NCBI RefSeq assembly: GCF_000308695.1
Contig: NZ_BAGG01000021.1
Span: forward strand, 1 to 64,000
Reading direction: 5' to 3'
Origin: Nocardia takedensis NBRC 100417
Lineage (GTDB): Bacteria > Actinomycetota > Actinomycetes > Mycobacteriales > Mycobacteriaceae
Length of the DNA: 64,000 bases
The notes beneath the pieces are model-generated. The model was given only the letters and a program-made list of their open reading frames with translations. It was not told the DNA's origin and searched no databases. Positions within the stretch are counted from its first letter, which is position 1, and the number at the start of each line of letters is the position of its first letter. Made by a program: the position numbers and the translations under genes. Below, one piece after another: positions 37,825-46,557 of the stretch.

Positions 37825-40800
37825 GTGGACTGGGGAGACGGTCCGCCGACGTGGGCGGAGATGGAACGCGTGCTGTCCGGCAGACCCGGCCGGACCGACC
37901 CGGAGGCGATGTACCCCGGCGACGGCGGCGACAGCCCCGCCTGGACCCGCACCCGCGGGGCCTACCGGGCCGACCCGGACGTGCCGGCGCCGAGCCCGAC
38001 CGTCCCCTACGCCGAACTGCACGCCCACTCGGCCTACAGCTTCCTCGACGGCGCGAGCCACCCCGAGGAACTGGTCGAGGAGGCGGTGCGCCTCGGCCTG
38101 GAAGCCATCGCGCTGACCGACCACGACGGCTTCTACGGCACCGTGCGCTTCGCCGAGGCCGCCCGGGAATGGGGGATGCCGACCGTCTTCGGCGCGGAAC
38201 TGTCCCTCGGCACGGACCGCGGCGTCGACTCCGCCCCGCGCACCGGCGCACCCGACCCCGCCGGACCGCACCTGCTGATCCTGGCCCGAGGTCAGGAGGG
38301 CTACCGCAGGCTCTCCCGGGAGATCTCCGCCGCGCACCTGGCCGCGGGGGAGAAGGGCATCCTGCGCTACGACATCGACACGCTCACCGCCGCGGCGGAC
38401 GGGCACTGGCAGATTCTCACCGGTTGCCGCAAGGGCACGCTGCGCCAGGCCCTCGCCCGCGACCTGCGCGCTTCGGCCACCGACCTGCCCGAAGCCGCGG
38501 CGGCCCTGGGGGATCTGGTGGAACGCTTCGGTGTCGACCGGGTCGCGGTGGAACTCACCCACCACGGCATCCCCGAGGACGACGAACGCAACGCCCACCT
38601 GCGCGCCCTCGCGGGCCGCTTCGCCCTGCCCGTCGTCGCCACCACCGGCGCGCACGTCGCCGGGCCCGCGCAACGCCGCCGCGCCATGGCGATGGCCGCC
38701 ATCCGGGCCCGGTCGAGCCTCGACGACCTGGCAGGCTGGCTCCCCGCGGCGGGTGGCGCGCACCTGCGCTCCGGCGCGGAGATGGCGCGCCTGTTCGCGG
38801 GCGGGACCGACGCGGTCGCCAACGCCGCCGCCCTCGCCCGCCAATGCGCCTTCGACCTGCGGCTGATCGCCCCCCGACTACCCCCGTTCGAGGTGCCCGA
38901 CGGCCACGACGAGAACTCCTGGCTGCGCGAACTGACCATGGCGGGCGCGCGGCGGCGCTACGGACCGCCCGAAGCCAACCCCGCCGCCTACCGCCAACTC
39001 GACTACGAACTCGAGACCGTCGCCGTACTCGGCTTCCCCGGATACTTCCTGGTGGTGCACGACATCGTCACCTTCTGCCAGGACAACGACATCCTGTGCC
39101 AGGGGCGGGGTTCGGCCGCCAACTCGGCGATCTGCTACGCCATCGGCATCACCAACGTCGACCCCGTGGGCAACGACCTGCTCTTCGAGCGGTTCCTGTC
39201 ACCCGAGCGCGATGGACCGCCCGACATCGACATCGACATCGAATCCGACCGCCGCGAGGAGGCGATCCAGCACGTCTACCGCCGCTACGGCCGCGCCTAC
39301 GCCGCGCAGGTCGCCAACGTCATCACCTACCGGGGCAAATCGGCGGTGCGCGACGCCGCGCGCGCCCTCGGCTTCTCCCCGGGCCAGCAGGACGCCTGGA
39401 GCAAACAGGTCAACCGGTGGACCGGGATCGGCGCCGAGACCGGCACCGACATCCCCGAACCCGTCCTGGAACTGGCCGCCGAGATCGAAGGGCTGCCACG
39501 CCATCTCGGCATCCACTCCGGCGGCATGGTGATCTGCGACCGCCCCATCGCCGACGTGTGCCCGGTGGAATGGGCGCGCATGGCCGACCGCAGCGTCCTG
39601 CAATGGGACAAGGACGACTGCGCCGCCGTGGGACTGGTGAAATTCGACATGCTCGGCCTCGGCATGCTCTCGGCCCTGCACTACATGATCGACATGGTGC
39701 GCGAGCACACCGGCGAGACCGTCGAACTGCACCGACTCGACCTGGCCGAGCCCGCCGTCTACGAAATGCTCTCGCGCGCCGACTCGATCGGCGTCTTCCA
39801 AGTGGAGTCGCGCGCCCAGATGGCCACCCTGCCGCGCCTGCGCCCGCGCGTGTTCTACGACCTGGTGGTGGAGGTCGCGCTGATCCGGCCCGGCCCGATC
39901 CAAGGCGGCTCGGTGCACCCCTTCATCCGCCGCCGCAACGGTCAGGAGGAGATCACCTTCGACCATCCGGCGCTGCGCAATTCGCTCGGCCGCACCCTCG
40001 GCGTCCCGCTGTTCCAGGAACAACTCATGCAGATGGCCGTCGACGTCGCCGGATTCACCGCCGCCGAAGCCGACCAACTCCGCCGCGCCATGGGCTCCAA
40101 ACGGTCACCGGAACGAATGGAACGGCTGCGCGCCCGGCTCTACCAGGGCATGCGCGAACTGCACGGCATCACCGGCGAGGTCGCCGACCGCATCTACGAG
40201 AAGCTCTACGCCTTCGCAAATTTCGGCTTCCCGGAAAGTCATTCGCAGAGTTTCGCCGCGCTGGTGTTCTATTCGGCGTGGTTCAAACTGCACCATCCGG
40301 CCGCGTTCTGCGCCGGACTGCTGCGCGCCCAGCCGATGGGCTTCTACTCCCCGCAGTCCCTGGTCGCCGACGCGCGCCGCCACGGCGTTCTCGTGCACGG
40401 ACCCGACGTCAACGCCTCCCGCGCCGAAGCCGATCTGGAGAACCACGGCGCCGAGATCCGGCTCGGTCTGGCCTCGGTCCGGCACATCGGCGCCGACCTG
40501 GCCGAGAAGATCGTCGCCGCACGGGAATCCGGCCCCTACACCTCCTTCCTCGACCTCACCGGACGGGTCGAACTGAGCGTCGCCCAAGCCGAAGCGCTCG
40601 CCACCGCGGGCGCGCTCGGTCACCTCGCCGACAGTCGCCGCGCGGCCCTGTGGGCGGCGGGCGCGGCCGCGGGCGAACGTCACGACCGCCTGCCCGGCAC
40701 CGGCGCGGCCACCGAAGCCCCCGCCCTGCCCGGGATGAGCGCACTCGAACTCGCCGCCGCCGACGTCTGGGCGACCGGCGTCTCCCCGGGCAGCTACCCC

Positions 40801-41148
40801 ACCGAATTCCTGCGACCCCGACTCGACGAACTCGGGGTGATCCCCGCCGACGGACTGCTCGCCGTCCCCGACGGATCACGGGTGCTGGTCGGTGGCGCGG
40901 TCACCCACCGGCAGCGCCCCGCCACCGCCGCCGGGGTCACCTTCCTGAATCTCGAGGACGAGACCGGTATGGTCAACGTCGTCTGCTCGGTCGGCTTGTG
41001 GACCCGATACCGCCGCCTGGCCCAGAGCGCGCCCGCCCTGCTCATCCGCGGACGGGTGCAGAACGCCGAGGGGGCGGTCAGCGTCGTCGCCGAACATCTC
41101 CAACGCCTGGAGTTGCGCGTCGAATCACGGTCGCGCGATTTCCGCTGA
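37825..41148 (+). CDS. dnaE2: Error-prone DNA polymerase DnaE2
   Basis: A 1107-residue C-family polymerase, the catalytic part of the damage-induced mutasome. The PHP domain starts 'YAELHAHSAYSFLDGASHPE' near residue 57; the polymerase active site includes 'GRGSAANSAICY' and the aspartates of 'PDIDIDIESDRREE'; the C-terminal OB fold ends 'VVAEHLQRLELR'. The GTG at 37825 follows AGGAGGTGATC, a near-perfect Shine-Dalgarno sequence. The LexA box upstream fits SOS induction. It needs ImuA' and ImuB for translesion synthesis in mycobacteria, and imuA' is frameshifted here. Confidence 0.96.
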   Translation: MDWGDGPPTWAEMERVLSGRPGRTDPEAMYPGDGGDSPAWTRTRGAYRADPDVPAPSPTVPYAELHAHSAYSFLDGASHPEELVEEAVRLGLEAIALTDHDGFYGTVRFAEAAREWGMPTVFGAELSLGTDRGVDSAPRTGAPDPAGPHLLILARGQEGYRRLSREISAAHLAAGEKGILRYDIDTLTAAADGHWQILTGCRKGTLRQALARDLRASATDLPEAAAALGDLVERFGVDRVAVELTHHGIPEDDERNAHLRALAGRFALPVVATTGAHVAGPAQRRRAMAMAAIRARSSLDDLAGWLPAAGGAHLRSGAEMARLFAGGTDAVANAAALARQCAFDLRLIAPRLPPFEVPDGHDENSWLRELTMAGARRRYGPPEANPAAYRQLDYELETVAVLGFPGYFLVVHDIVTFCQDNDILCQGRGSAANSAICYAIGITNVDPVGNDLLFERFLSPERDGPPDIDIDIESDRREEAIQHVYRRYGRAYAAQVANVITYRGKSAVRDAARALGFSPGQQDAWSKQVNRWTGIGAETGTDIPEPVLELAAEIEGLPRHLGIHSGGMVICDRPIADVCPVEWARMADRSVLQWDKDDCAAVGLVKFDMLGLGMLSALHYMIDMVREHTGETVELHRLDLAEPAVYEMLSRADSIGVFQVESRAQMATLPRLRPRVFYDLVVEVALIRPGPIQGGSVHPFIRRRNGQEEITFDHPALRNSLGRTLGVPLFQEQLMQMAVDVAGFTAAEADQLRRAMGSKRSPERMERLRARLYQGMRELHGITGEVADRIYEKLYAFANFGFPESHSQSFAALVFYSAWFKLHHPAAFCAGLLRAQPMGFYSPQSLVADARRHGVLVHGPDVNASRAEADLENHGAEIRLGLASVRHIGADLAEKIVAARESGPYTSFLDLTGRVELSVAQAEALATAGALGHLADSRRAALWAAGAAAGERHDRLPGTGAATEAPALPGMSALELAAADVWATGVSPGSYPTEFLRPRLDELGVIPADGLLAVPDGSRVLVGGAVTHRQRPATAAGVTFLNLEDETGMVNVVCSVGLWTRYRRLAQSAPALLIRGRVQNAEGAVSVVAEHLQRLELRVESRSRDFR

Positions 41149-41184
41149 CCCACCGCGGGCGCGCAGCACGGACGAACGGACCCC

Positions 41185-42162
41185 ATGCACCTGGACCTCT
41201 CCGACGACCTCTCCCCGGTGCCGCGCCGCGCGCGGATCACCACCGCCCTGGTCACCCTGCTCGCCTCCCTGCCCTCCACCGTGCTCGGCGGACTGCTCGT
41301 CTTCGCCGCGGGCGCGCTGATCGGACTGTGGCCCGCCTTCGGGCTGATCGCGATCTGGCTGGTCGGCGGCCCTTTGGTACCCGTCCCCACCGCCGAGATG
41401 GCGCAGGCGATCTTCCCCGTCCGTCATCCGCGCCCGGACGAACAAGGCGCGCTGATCACCGCCTGGCACAACGTCGCCCGCGTCGCCGGGGTCCGCGCGA
41501 GCGACTACTCGCTGTGGGTGCAGGACACCGCGCAACTCAACGCGCTCGCCGCGCCCGGCCGCATCGTCGCCGTCACCAGCGCCGCGGTCGCCGAACTCGG
41601 GCCGCGCGAACTCGAAGCCGTGCTCGCCCACGAACTCGGCCACCACCACGGCGGCGCCCAACGCGCCCAGATGATGGTCTACTGGTACGCGCTGCCGATC
41701 CGGGTCTGCTGGCAGGCGCTGGTCCGGATCACCTGGCTGCTGGCCGTTTTCGTCGCCCGCGCCGCCCACATCGTCGGCGTGGTCGCGCTGCTGCGCGCGT
41801 TCGGGGTGCGCGGCGCGATCGACGTCATCGGAATCACCGTCGCCGTGCTCGCTCGGATCGCGACCATCCTCGCCGTCGCGGTCCTGGCCGTCCTGCACTT
41901 CGGGCCGTTGGCCGCCCTGCCGTTGGCCGCGATCGTCGTGGAACCCTTCGCCGCGCGAGCCCAACGCCGTCGCACCGAGGTCGACGCCGACCGGGTCGCC
42001 GTCGACCTCGGCTACGGTCGCGAAACCCTCGCCGTCCTCGACCTCTGGTCACGCCGCGCCGAACCCGCGGGCCGGCTGGCCCGACTGCTCGACACCCACC
42101 CGCCCATCGCCGCCCGGATCGCCGCCGTCGAAACCCGCCTCGCCGCCCCGCGTTCCACCTGA
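41185..42162 (+). CDS. M48-family membrane zinc metalloprotease
   Basis: A 325-residue membrane protease. Two N-terminal hydrophobic segments precede the zinc motif 'VLAHELGHHHGG' (HExxH, near residue 155), then two or three further membrane segments, and the third zinc ligand Glu in 'RRRTEVDADRVAVDLGYG'. The end 'THPPIAARIAAVE' is typical of M48 peptidases. It is 36 bp downstream of dnaE2 on the same strand. Substrate unknown; membrane-protein quality control is the usual proposal. Confidence 0.9.
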   Translation: MHLDLSDDLSPVPRRARITTALVTLLASLPSTVLGGLLVFAAGALIGLWPAFGLIAIWLVGGPLVPVPTAEMAQAIFPVRHPRPDEQGALITAWHNVARVAGVRASDYSLWVQDTAQLNALAAPGRIVAVTSAAVAELGPRELEAVLAHELGHHHGGAQRAQMMVYWYALPIRVCWQALVRITWLLAVFVARAAHIVGVVALLRAFGVRGAIDVIGITVAVLARIATILAVAVLAVLHFGPLAALPLAAIVVEPFAARAQRRRTEVDADRVAVDLGYGRETLAVLDLWSRRAEPAGRLARLLDTHPPIAARIAAVETRLAAPRST

Positions 42163-42165
42163 GCC

Positions 42166-42267
42166 GACCCCGACCGCGCCGCCGCGACGGCTACTGCCGG
42201 TTGCGCGCGACGACCTCGCCGATACGACCCAGAGTCGACCCCGACCGCGCCGCCGCCGCAACGGCTA
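42166..42267 (+). repeat. Direct repeat upstream of the DUF4349 lipoprotein gene
   Basis: A unit of about 30 bp, GACCCCGACCGCGCCGCC then CGACGGCTAC or CGCAACGGCTAC, occurs at 42166-42194 and 42237-42267. The second copy supplies TACCCT (42266-42271), a leaderless -10 six bases before the ATG at 42278. The first copy has TACTGC in the same place. The promoter region seems to have been duplicated. Confidence 0.75.
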
Positions 42268-42277
42268 CCCTGCGACC

Positions 42278-43321
42278 ATGCGCAAGCTCGCCCTGCTGTG
42301 CCTCGGCCTGACCCTCACGACGCTGCTCGCGGGCTGCGGCAGCGACGAAACCGCCTCCTCCGACGGCAGATCGGCGTCCACCGTCGCGCCCGCGATCACC
42401 CCGCCCGGCCTGCGCGAACAAGCACCGACGCCCGCCGACAGCGGCCGCGAACAGGGCGGCGCCGAAGTCACCGCGCGCAAAGAAGTCGTCACCGGCAGCA
42501 TCGACATCACCGCCGACGACCCGATCGCCGCCGCCGCGACCGTCGCCGACCGGGTGCGCGCCGCGGGCGGCCGCCTCGACAGCCGCACCGAACAACCCGG
42601 CACCGACGAGCAGGACCCCAGCGCCACCCTCACCGTGCGCGTCCCCGCCGACCGCACCGACGCCTTCATCGACGGCCTCGGCGGCATCGGCGAACTCACC
42701 CTGGTCAACACCAACCGCGACGACGTCACCATGCAGTGGGAAGACCTCGACGCCAAGATCCGCGCCCTGCGCGCCTCCGTCGACCGCCTGCGCGCCCTCA
42801 TCGCCGGCGCCACCAACACCGCCGACCTCATCGCCGCCGAGAACGCCCTGTCCAGCAGACAAGGCGAACTCGACAGCCTCACCGCCCAACAACGCCGCCT
42901 CGACGACCAAGTCGCCCTCTCCAGCCTCACCATCACCCTCACCGCCCCCGAATCCCACACCCACGACCCCGGCCCGTCCAACTTCTGGGACGGTCTCGTC
43001 TCCGGCTGGAACTCCCTGATCGACTTCCTCCAGGACGCGATCGTGACCGTGGGCAAAGCCGTTCCGTGGCTGGTGTTCCTCGCGCTGCTCGCCGGAATCG
43101 GATGGGGGATCGGTCAGCTCTTCCGGCGGCGTTCGACCGCCGGGTCGCCGCGTGCGCGTCACGCGACGGCGGGCGGAGTTTCCGATGCGGCTTCCGTGGC
43201 CGGCTCCAAGGAGTCCGGTGCGACCGAGGCGAGTCCTTCGGAATCCGATCCTTCCGCGCCCGGTCCCGCCAGGTCCGGGTCTTCCGGTGCCGAGGCCGCC
43301 CCCGAAGAACCACGTGCGTGA
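42278..43321 (+). CDS. DUF4349 domain lipoprotein
   Basis: A 347-residue secreted lipoprotein. The signal peptide 'MRKLALLCLGLTLTTLLAGC' ends in a lipobox with Cys20. The DUF4349 part (about 65-270) contains a coiled-coil-like helix pair ('IRALRASVDRLRALI' and 'AENALSSRQGELDSLTAQ'), then a transmembrane segment 'WLVFLALLAGIGWGIGQLF' and a low-complexity Ser/Ala/Pro tail. Having both a lipid anchor and a C-terminal membrane helix is usual for the family. Function unknown. Confidence 0.88.
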   Translation: MRKLALLCLGLTLTTLLAGCGSDETASSDGRSASTVAPAITPPGLREQAPTPADSGREQGGAEVTARKEVVTGSIDITADDPIAAAATVADRVRAAGGRLDSRTEQPGTDEQDPSATLTVRVPADRTDAFIDGLGGIGELTLVNTNRDDVTMQWEDLDAKIRALRASVDRLRALIAGATNTADLIAAENALSSRQGELDSLTAQQRRLDDQVALSSLTITLTAPESHTHDPGPSNFWDGLVSGWNSLIDFLQDAIVTVGKAVPWLVFLALLAGIGWGIGQLFRRRSTAGSPRARHATAGGVSDAASVAGSKESGATEASPSESDPSAPGPARSGSSGAEAAPEEPRA

Positions 43322-43361
43322 CGAATCGCGTGACTCCACGACAGCAGGTGAAAGGACCACG

Positions 43362-43595
43362 GTGCCCCCGAAGGTGATTCGCGCGACGATCACCCCGAAC
43401 AGCCGCAAAGGCCCGCTGGTCGAACCCCGGGACGACGGCACCCTGCACCTCTACGTCCGCGCTCCCGCCGTCGAGGGCAAAGCCAACAAAGCCGCCATCG
43501 AACTCCTCGCCGACCACTTCGGCGTCCCCAAGAGCCGCGTCCGCCTGACCGCGGGTGCGACCTCCCGCACGAAACGCTTCGACATCGACCTCTGA
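43362..43595 (+). CDS. DUF167 family small protein
   Basis: A 77-residue protein of the YggU/DUF167 fold: 'RATITPNSRKGPLVE', 'LHLYVRAPAVEGKANKAAIE' and 'FGVPKSRVRLTAGATSRTKR'. It starts at a GTG 40 bp after the lipoprotein gene; GAAAGGA lies upstream. The family is widespread, of unknown function. Confidence 0.9.
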   Translation: MPPKVIRATITPNSRKGPLVEPRDDGTLHLYVRAPAVEGKANKAAIELLADHFGVPKSRVRLTAGATSRTKRFDIDL

Positions 43596-43634
43596 CCGCG
43601 CCCTGACCGCCCGCGCGTCTGCGTCTGCTCGCCC

Positions 43635-43647
43635 GTGCATCTCTGTC
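43635..43647. repeat. 13-bp direct repeat, left copy
   Basis: GTGCATCTCTGTC here is identical to 45289-45301. The two copies bracket the less GC-rich block of small genes and the Scr1/Scr2-like pair. A repeat this short can arise by chance, so an insertion boundary is only suggested. Confidence 0.5.
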
Positions 43648-43754
43648 TTGGCGGAATCGCTGGTGTCGTCACCAGAATGCACAGGCGAGTGTGAAAGCTA
43701 CGAGTCCTATGACCAAGACGACCAAGATGACTTCGGAGAACATTGCGGACCTAC

Positions 43755-43928
43755 CTATTCGTAGTCGTCTACGTAGGGATTGGACAGATACGCGAGTGCG
43801 GCCAACTGAGGTAGGCATGGCTGCCAGGTGGGGTGCCTGTGCAAGCTCAGAATCAGCTTTGCCGACTGGTCGTTGAGCTGATCGGGATCATGCGAGCAGT
43901 CGAGCCAACGTTCATCTATCGCAACCAT
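43755..43928 (-). CDS. Small 57-residue protein, second gene of an overlapping pair
   Basis: Starts 'MVAIDERWLDCSHDPDQL' and continues with 'SAKLILSLHRHP' and 'QLAALAYLSNPYVDDYE'. The ATG overlaps the end of the upstream small gene by 13 bases, and a GGGGGGG stretch precedes it, so translation is probably coupled. Small proteins with a W-L-D-C-x-H-D-P start occur in Nocardia-type accessory regions; no function is known. It is divergent from the DUF5753 regulator. Confidence 0.6.
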   Translation of the reverse strand: MVAIDERWLDCSHDPDQLNDQSAKLILSLHRHPTWQPCLPQLAALAYLSNPYVDDYE

Positions 43929-44074
43929 CGAGCCCCCCCGGACTGTTGCGAGTCGTCCGCTGACCACTTGGTGAGCGCGTCAACGGTGCGCATCAGCAGC
44001 TCTAGGGATGGGCGCTCTACCCTGCTGTTCGGGTACGCATGTGACCCCGGAATGCGTTGCGGTAGAGCATGCAT
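43916..44074 (-). CDS. Small 52-residue protein, first gene of an overlapping pair
   Basis: Starts 'MHALPQRIPGSHAYPNSR' with GAGGGGAA eight bases or so before the ATG; the middle 'LELLMRTVDALTKW' should be helical. It is divergent from the XRE/DUF5753 gene with 97 bp between starts and overlaps the next small gene. No family recognised. Base composition is lower in GC than the neighbouring core genes, as in the whole block. Confidence 0.55.
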   Translation of the reverse strand: MHALPQRIPGSHAYPNSRVERPSLELLMRTVDALTKWSADDSQQSGGARWLR

Positions 44075-44171
44075 GATCGGTTCCCCTCGATAGATTCCCC
44101 TGTTCAGGTTCAATGCTGCGCGTGCGAACCGATCCGAACCACGGCGCACAAGATGTACCTACGATGCGTTT

Positions 44172-44972
44172 ATGCGCAGACAGCGACTGATCGAGGCTCG
44201 GAAGGCCACCGGCAAGACTCAGGAACAGATTGCCGCAGAGGTCGAAGTCGACCGTACGACGCTGGGTAGATGGGAACGCAACGAGGGAACCCCGCACCCG
44301 GTGCAGCGCACCAAATATGCTGAGTCGCTGGGCATTACGATGGATGAGCTGTCAGCGATGCTCAGCAGCGTTCCCGCGGTGGAGGGTGAAGTGCCGGAGT
44401 GGTTGTCGACCTATCTCGGAATGGAGCAGTCTGCAACATCGATCCGAAGCCATGAGCCCAGAGCGGTCTACGGATTGCTTCAAATCCCAAGTTACGTAGA
44501 GGCATTGGTGAGCCGTATCGGTGTCTCCGGAGTCTCGGACACCTACGTGCAACAAGCCGTAGATCAACGCTTGCACCGACAGAAGCGGGTTCGATCAGGT
44601 GAGCTTGAACTGGACGTGATCATGCCCGAATCTGCCTTGAGGCTCAGGGTCGGGACACCGGCAGTGATGGTTGATCAACTGTCGACCCTGGCCGAACTGT
44701 CGCAGTTGCCGAACGTCACGGTGCGAGTGACCACCTATGACGCTGGACAGTACGAGGCGCGTCGGCTCAACTGCTTCTCAATCATGAGTCATCCGTGGGG
44801 ATCACCGAGAGTGCATTTCGAGTCCTATGCCGGCGGGCGTTGGATAACCGATGCCGAAGAGGTGGGATACTTCGGTAGCGCATACGACCACGGGGCAAAG
44901 GTAGCTCTGAATCCCAAAGAGTCGCGCAAGTTCGTTCTAGGGCTAGCGGAGGAGTGGAAACACCGTGGATGA
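44172..44972 (+). CDS. XRE-family DUF5753 regulator (Scr1-type antitoxin-like)
   Basis: A 266-residue protein: N-terminal helix-turn-helix ('IEARKATGKTQEQIAAEVEV', 'TTLGRWERNEGTPHP') followed by DUF5753 ('EPRAVYGLLQIPSYVEALV', 'QRLHRQKRV', 'LRLRVGTPAVMVDQL', 'LNCFSIM'). TACGAT at 44160-44165 lies six bases before the ATG, giving a leaderless promoter. A DUF397 gene overlaps its end. In Streptomyces the Scr1/Scr2 (DUF5753/DUF397) pair has been described as toxin-antitoxin-like, with the XRE protein as antitoxin. Activity here is not shown. Confidence 0.87.
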   Translation: MRRQRLIEARKATGKTQEQIAAEVEVDRTTLGRWERNEGTPHPVQRTKYAESLGITMDELSAMLSSVPAVEGEVPEWLSTYLGMEQSATSIRSHEPRAVYGLLQIPSYVEALVSRIGVSGVSDTYVQQAVDQRLHRQKRVRSGELELDVIMPESALRLRVGTPAVMVDQLSTLAELSQLPNVTVRVTTYDAGQYEARRLNCFSIMSHPWGSPRVHFESYAGGRWITDAEEVGYFGSAYDHGAKVALNPKESRKFVLGLAEEWKHRG

Positions 44973-45165
44973 CCTCAACACGCTCGACTGGCGAGTGTCG
45001 AGCTTCACCGACAACGGCACGTGTGTGGAGGTTGCCGGTACGCCTAGCACTGTCTACGTCCGCAACAGCAATGCCCGCGATGCCGGAACCGTCGCCTTCA
45101 CTCGTGCGGAGTGGTCAGCCTTCCTCGAGGGCGTCAACGCCGGGGAGTTCGACCAGTTCGGCTGA
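44965..45165 (+). CDS. DUF397 protein (Scr2-type toxin-like)
   Basis: A 66-residue protein starting eight bases inside the preceding gene, with GGAGGAG upstream. Typical DUF397 features are 'WRVSSFTDNGTCVEVAG', 'VYVRNSNARDAGTVAF' and 'RAEWSAFLEGVNAGEFD'. DUF397 genes almost always follow DUF5753 regulators in actinobacteria. Confidence 0.9.
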   Translation: MDDLNTLDWRVSSFTDNGTCVEVAGTPSTVYVRNSNARDAGTVAFTRAEWSAFLEGVNAGEFDQFG

Positions 45166-45288
45166 GTCTGTGCCCGCCCCCGGCGGCGGGAAGCGTCATC
45201 GTGACCGGGCCGGCCACCACTAGGTCGGCACCTTCGGCTGCCAGATGAACGCGCACGATTCCGAGTACTCGCGCGCGCCCTGGCTGCG

Positions 45289-45301
45289 GTGCATCTCTGT
45301 C
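45289..45301. repeat. 13-bp direct repeat, right copy
   Basis: GTGCATCTCTGTC, identical to 43635-43647, lies between the DUF397 gene and trmL. Confidence 0.5.
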
Positions 45302-45343
45302 AGCCCACACGCATCTGACACGCCCGCGCAGCGACGCAGGCGA

Positions 45344-45808
45344 TCACGTCCCCCCGGCGAATCCCGCCTGCCGCCACGCCTCGTACACCGCCACCGCCGC
45401 CGCGTTCGACAGATTCATCGACCGCCGTCCCGCCACCATCGGAATCCGCACCCGCGCCGTGATCCGCGGATCGGCCAGCACTTCCTCCGGTAACCCGGTC
45501 GGCTCGGTCCCGAACAGCAGCACATCCCCTTCCTGATACTCGATATCGGTGTATCGGGCCTCGGCCTGCGTGGTGAACGCGAAGACCCGCGCCCCCTCCA
45601 CCGCCGCCCAAGCCCGCTCCAGACTCGGATGCACCGTCACCGAAGCCAGATCGTGGTAATCCAACCCCGCCCGCCGCAACTTCGCCTCCGACAGATCGAA
45701 CCCCAACGGCTCCACCAGATGCAGCTCACACCCCACCCCGGCCACCAACCGAATGGCATTCCCGGTATTTCCCGGAATCGCGGGCTCATGGAAAATCAGT
45801 CTGAACAC
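45344..45808 (-). CDS. trmL: tRNA (cytidine(34)-2'-O)-methyltransferase
   Basis: A 154-residue SPOUT methyltransferase that methylates the wobble ribose of some leucine tRNAs. It starts at a GTG with 'FRLIFHEPAIPGNTGNAIRL'; the trefoil-knot SAM site is formed by 'LLFGTEPTGLPEEVL', 'IPMVAGRRSMNLSNAAAVAV' (typical end). It corresponds to the spoU/trmL gene near dnaE2 in mycobacteria. Confidence 0.93.
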   Translation of the reverse strand: MFRLIFHEPAIPGNTGNAIRLVAGVGCELHLVEPLGFDLSEAKLRRAGLDYHDLASVTVHPSLERAWAAVEGARVFAFTTQAEARYTDIEYQEGDVLLFGTEPTGLPEEVLADPRITARVRIPMVAGRRSMNLSNAAAVAVYEAWRQAGFAGGT

Positions 45809-45948
45809 AGCTATCCAGTCAACCAGGCGCGATGGCGGACGCCGCAACCATGTCGGTCGCGGACGTTGGGCTCGCCGCTATCACCACCGGCCTCGTGATC
45901 GGCAGCCCGGTTTCCAAGGATGCGGGTCGCATGCGAAAAGGAGGGCGA

Positions 45949-46331
45949 ATGCGTGAGGGCGGCTGCCTGTGTGGGCATATTCGTTATCGGGCCGAGGCCG
46001 AGGCAATTTGGCCGCATCTCTGTTCGTGCGCGCACTGCCAACGCCTGGGGGCACTCCGGTGATGGCGTGGGTCGGGTTCCCCGAGGCCGCGCTGAGCTGG
46101 GTCGGCGTCGGCGGCGAACCGCGATGGTTCGAGACCTACCCCGGGATCGGGCGCGGTTTCTGCCCGGTCTGCGGTTCCACGGTCGCTTCGCGCGGTGACG
46201 CGGCGGGTGGCGTCGGCGTGACGATGATGTCGCTCGACGACCACTCCGACCTGGTCCCCGTCCACCAGTCGTTCAGCGCCGACGCCGTCCCCTGGCTCGC
46301 GCCGATCGAGAGCACCGACGACGGCGACTGA
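45949..46331 (+). pseudogene. GFA/CENP-V family zinc protein, frameshifted
   Basis: The start 'MREGGCLCGHIRYRA', after AAAGGAGGG, and 'CSCAHCQRLG' are in one frame; 'TPVMAWVGFPEAAL', 'FCPVCGSTVASR' and the stop at 46331 are in another. The switch falls on the run GGGGG at about 46047-46051. One more G would restore the family's C-x2-C...G-x-P reading. The cysteines for both zinc sites are otherwise present. Such proteins are annotated as glutathione-dependent formaldehyde-activating enzymes, though most have other unknown substrates. Sequence error or recent mutation cannot be told apart. Confidence 0.8.
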
Positions 46332-46557
46332 ACACCTGACGCTCTGCGGGCAGGATCGAATCGAGCTTCGCTGGGGCGATCAGGGCCGGCTCCGCACGCT
46401 CCCGAACCTGATATCTGCTGTGCGGCAGTCGCTTCCGGTGACGAATCGTTCTCGCGAAGACGTTCGGTGCGGAGTAGTTCTTCGGAGCGGGCGGCGAGAT
46501 CTGTTTCCGCGGTCAGGATTCCGGCGAAGGTGAGGCGGCGGCGGGACTCATCGCGGG

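Noticed and set aside
37773..42311. A 1512-codon frame overlapping dnaE2 and the M48 protease in another frame
   Set aside because: Arg/Pro-rich shadow; dnaE2 explains the same DNA with clear motifs and a Shine-Dalgarno sequence.
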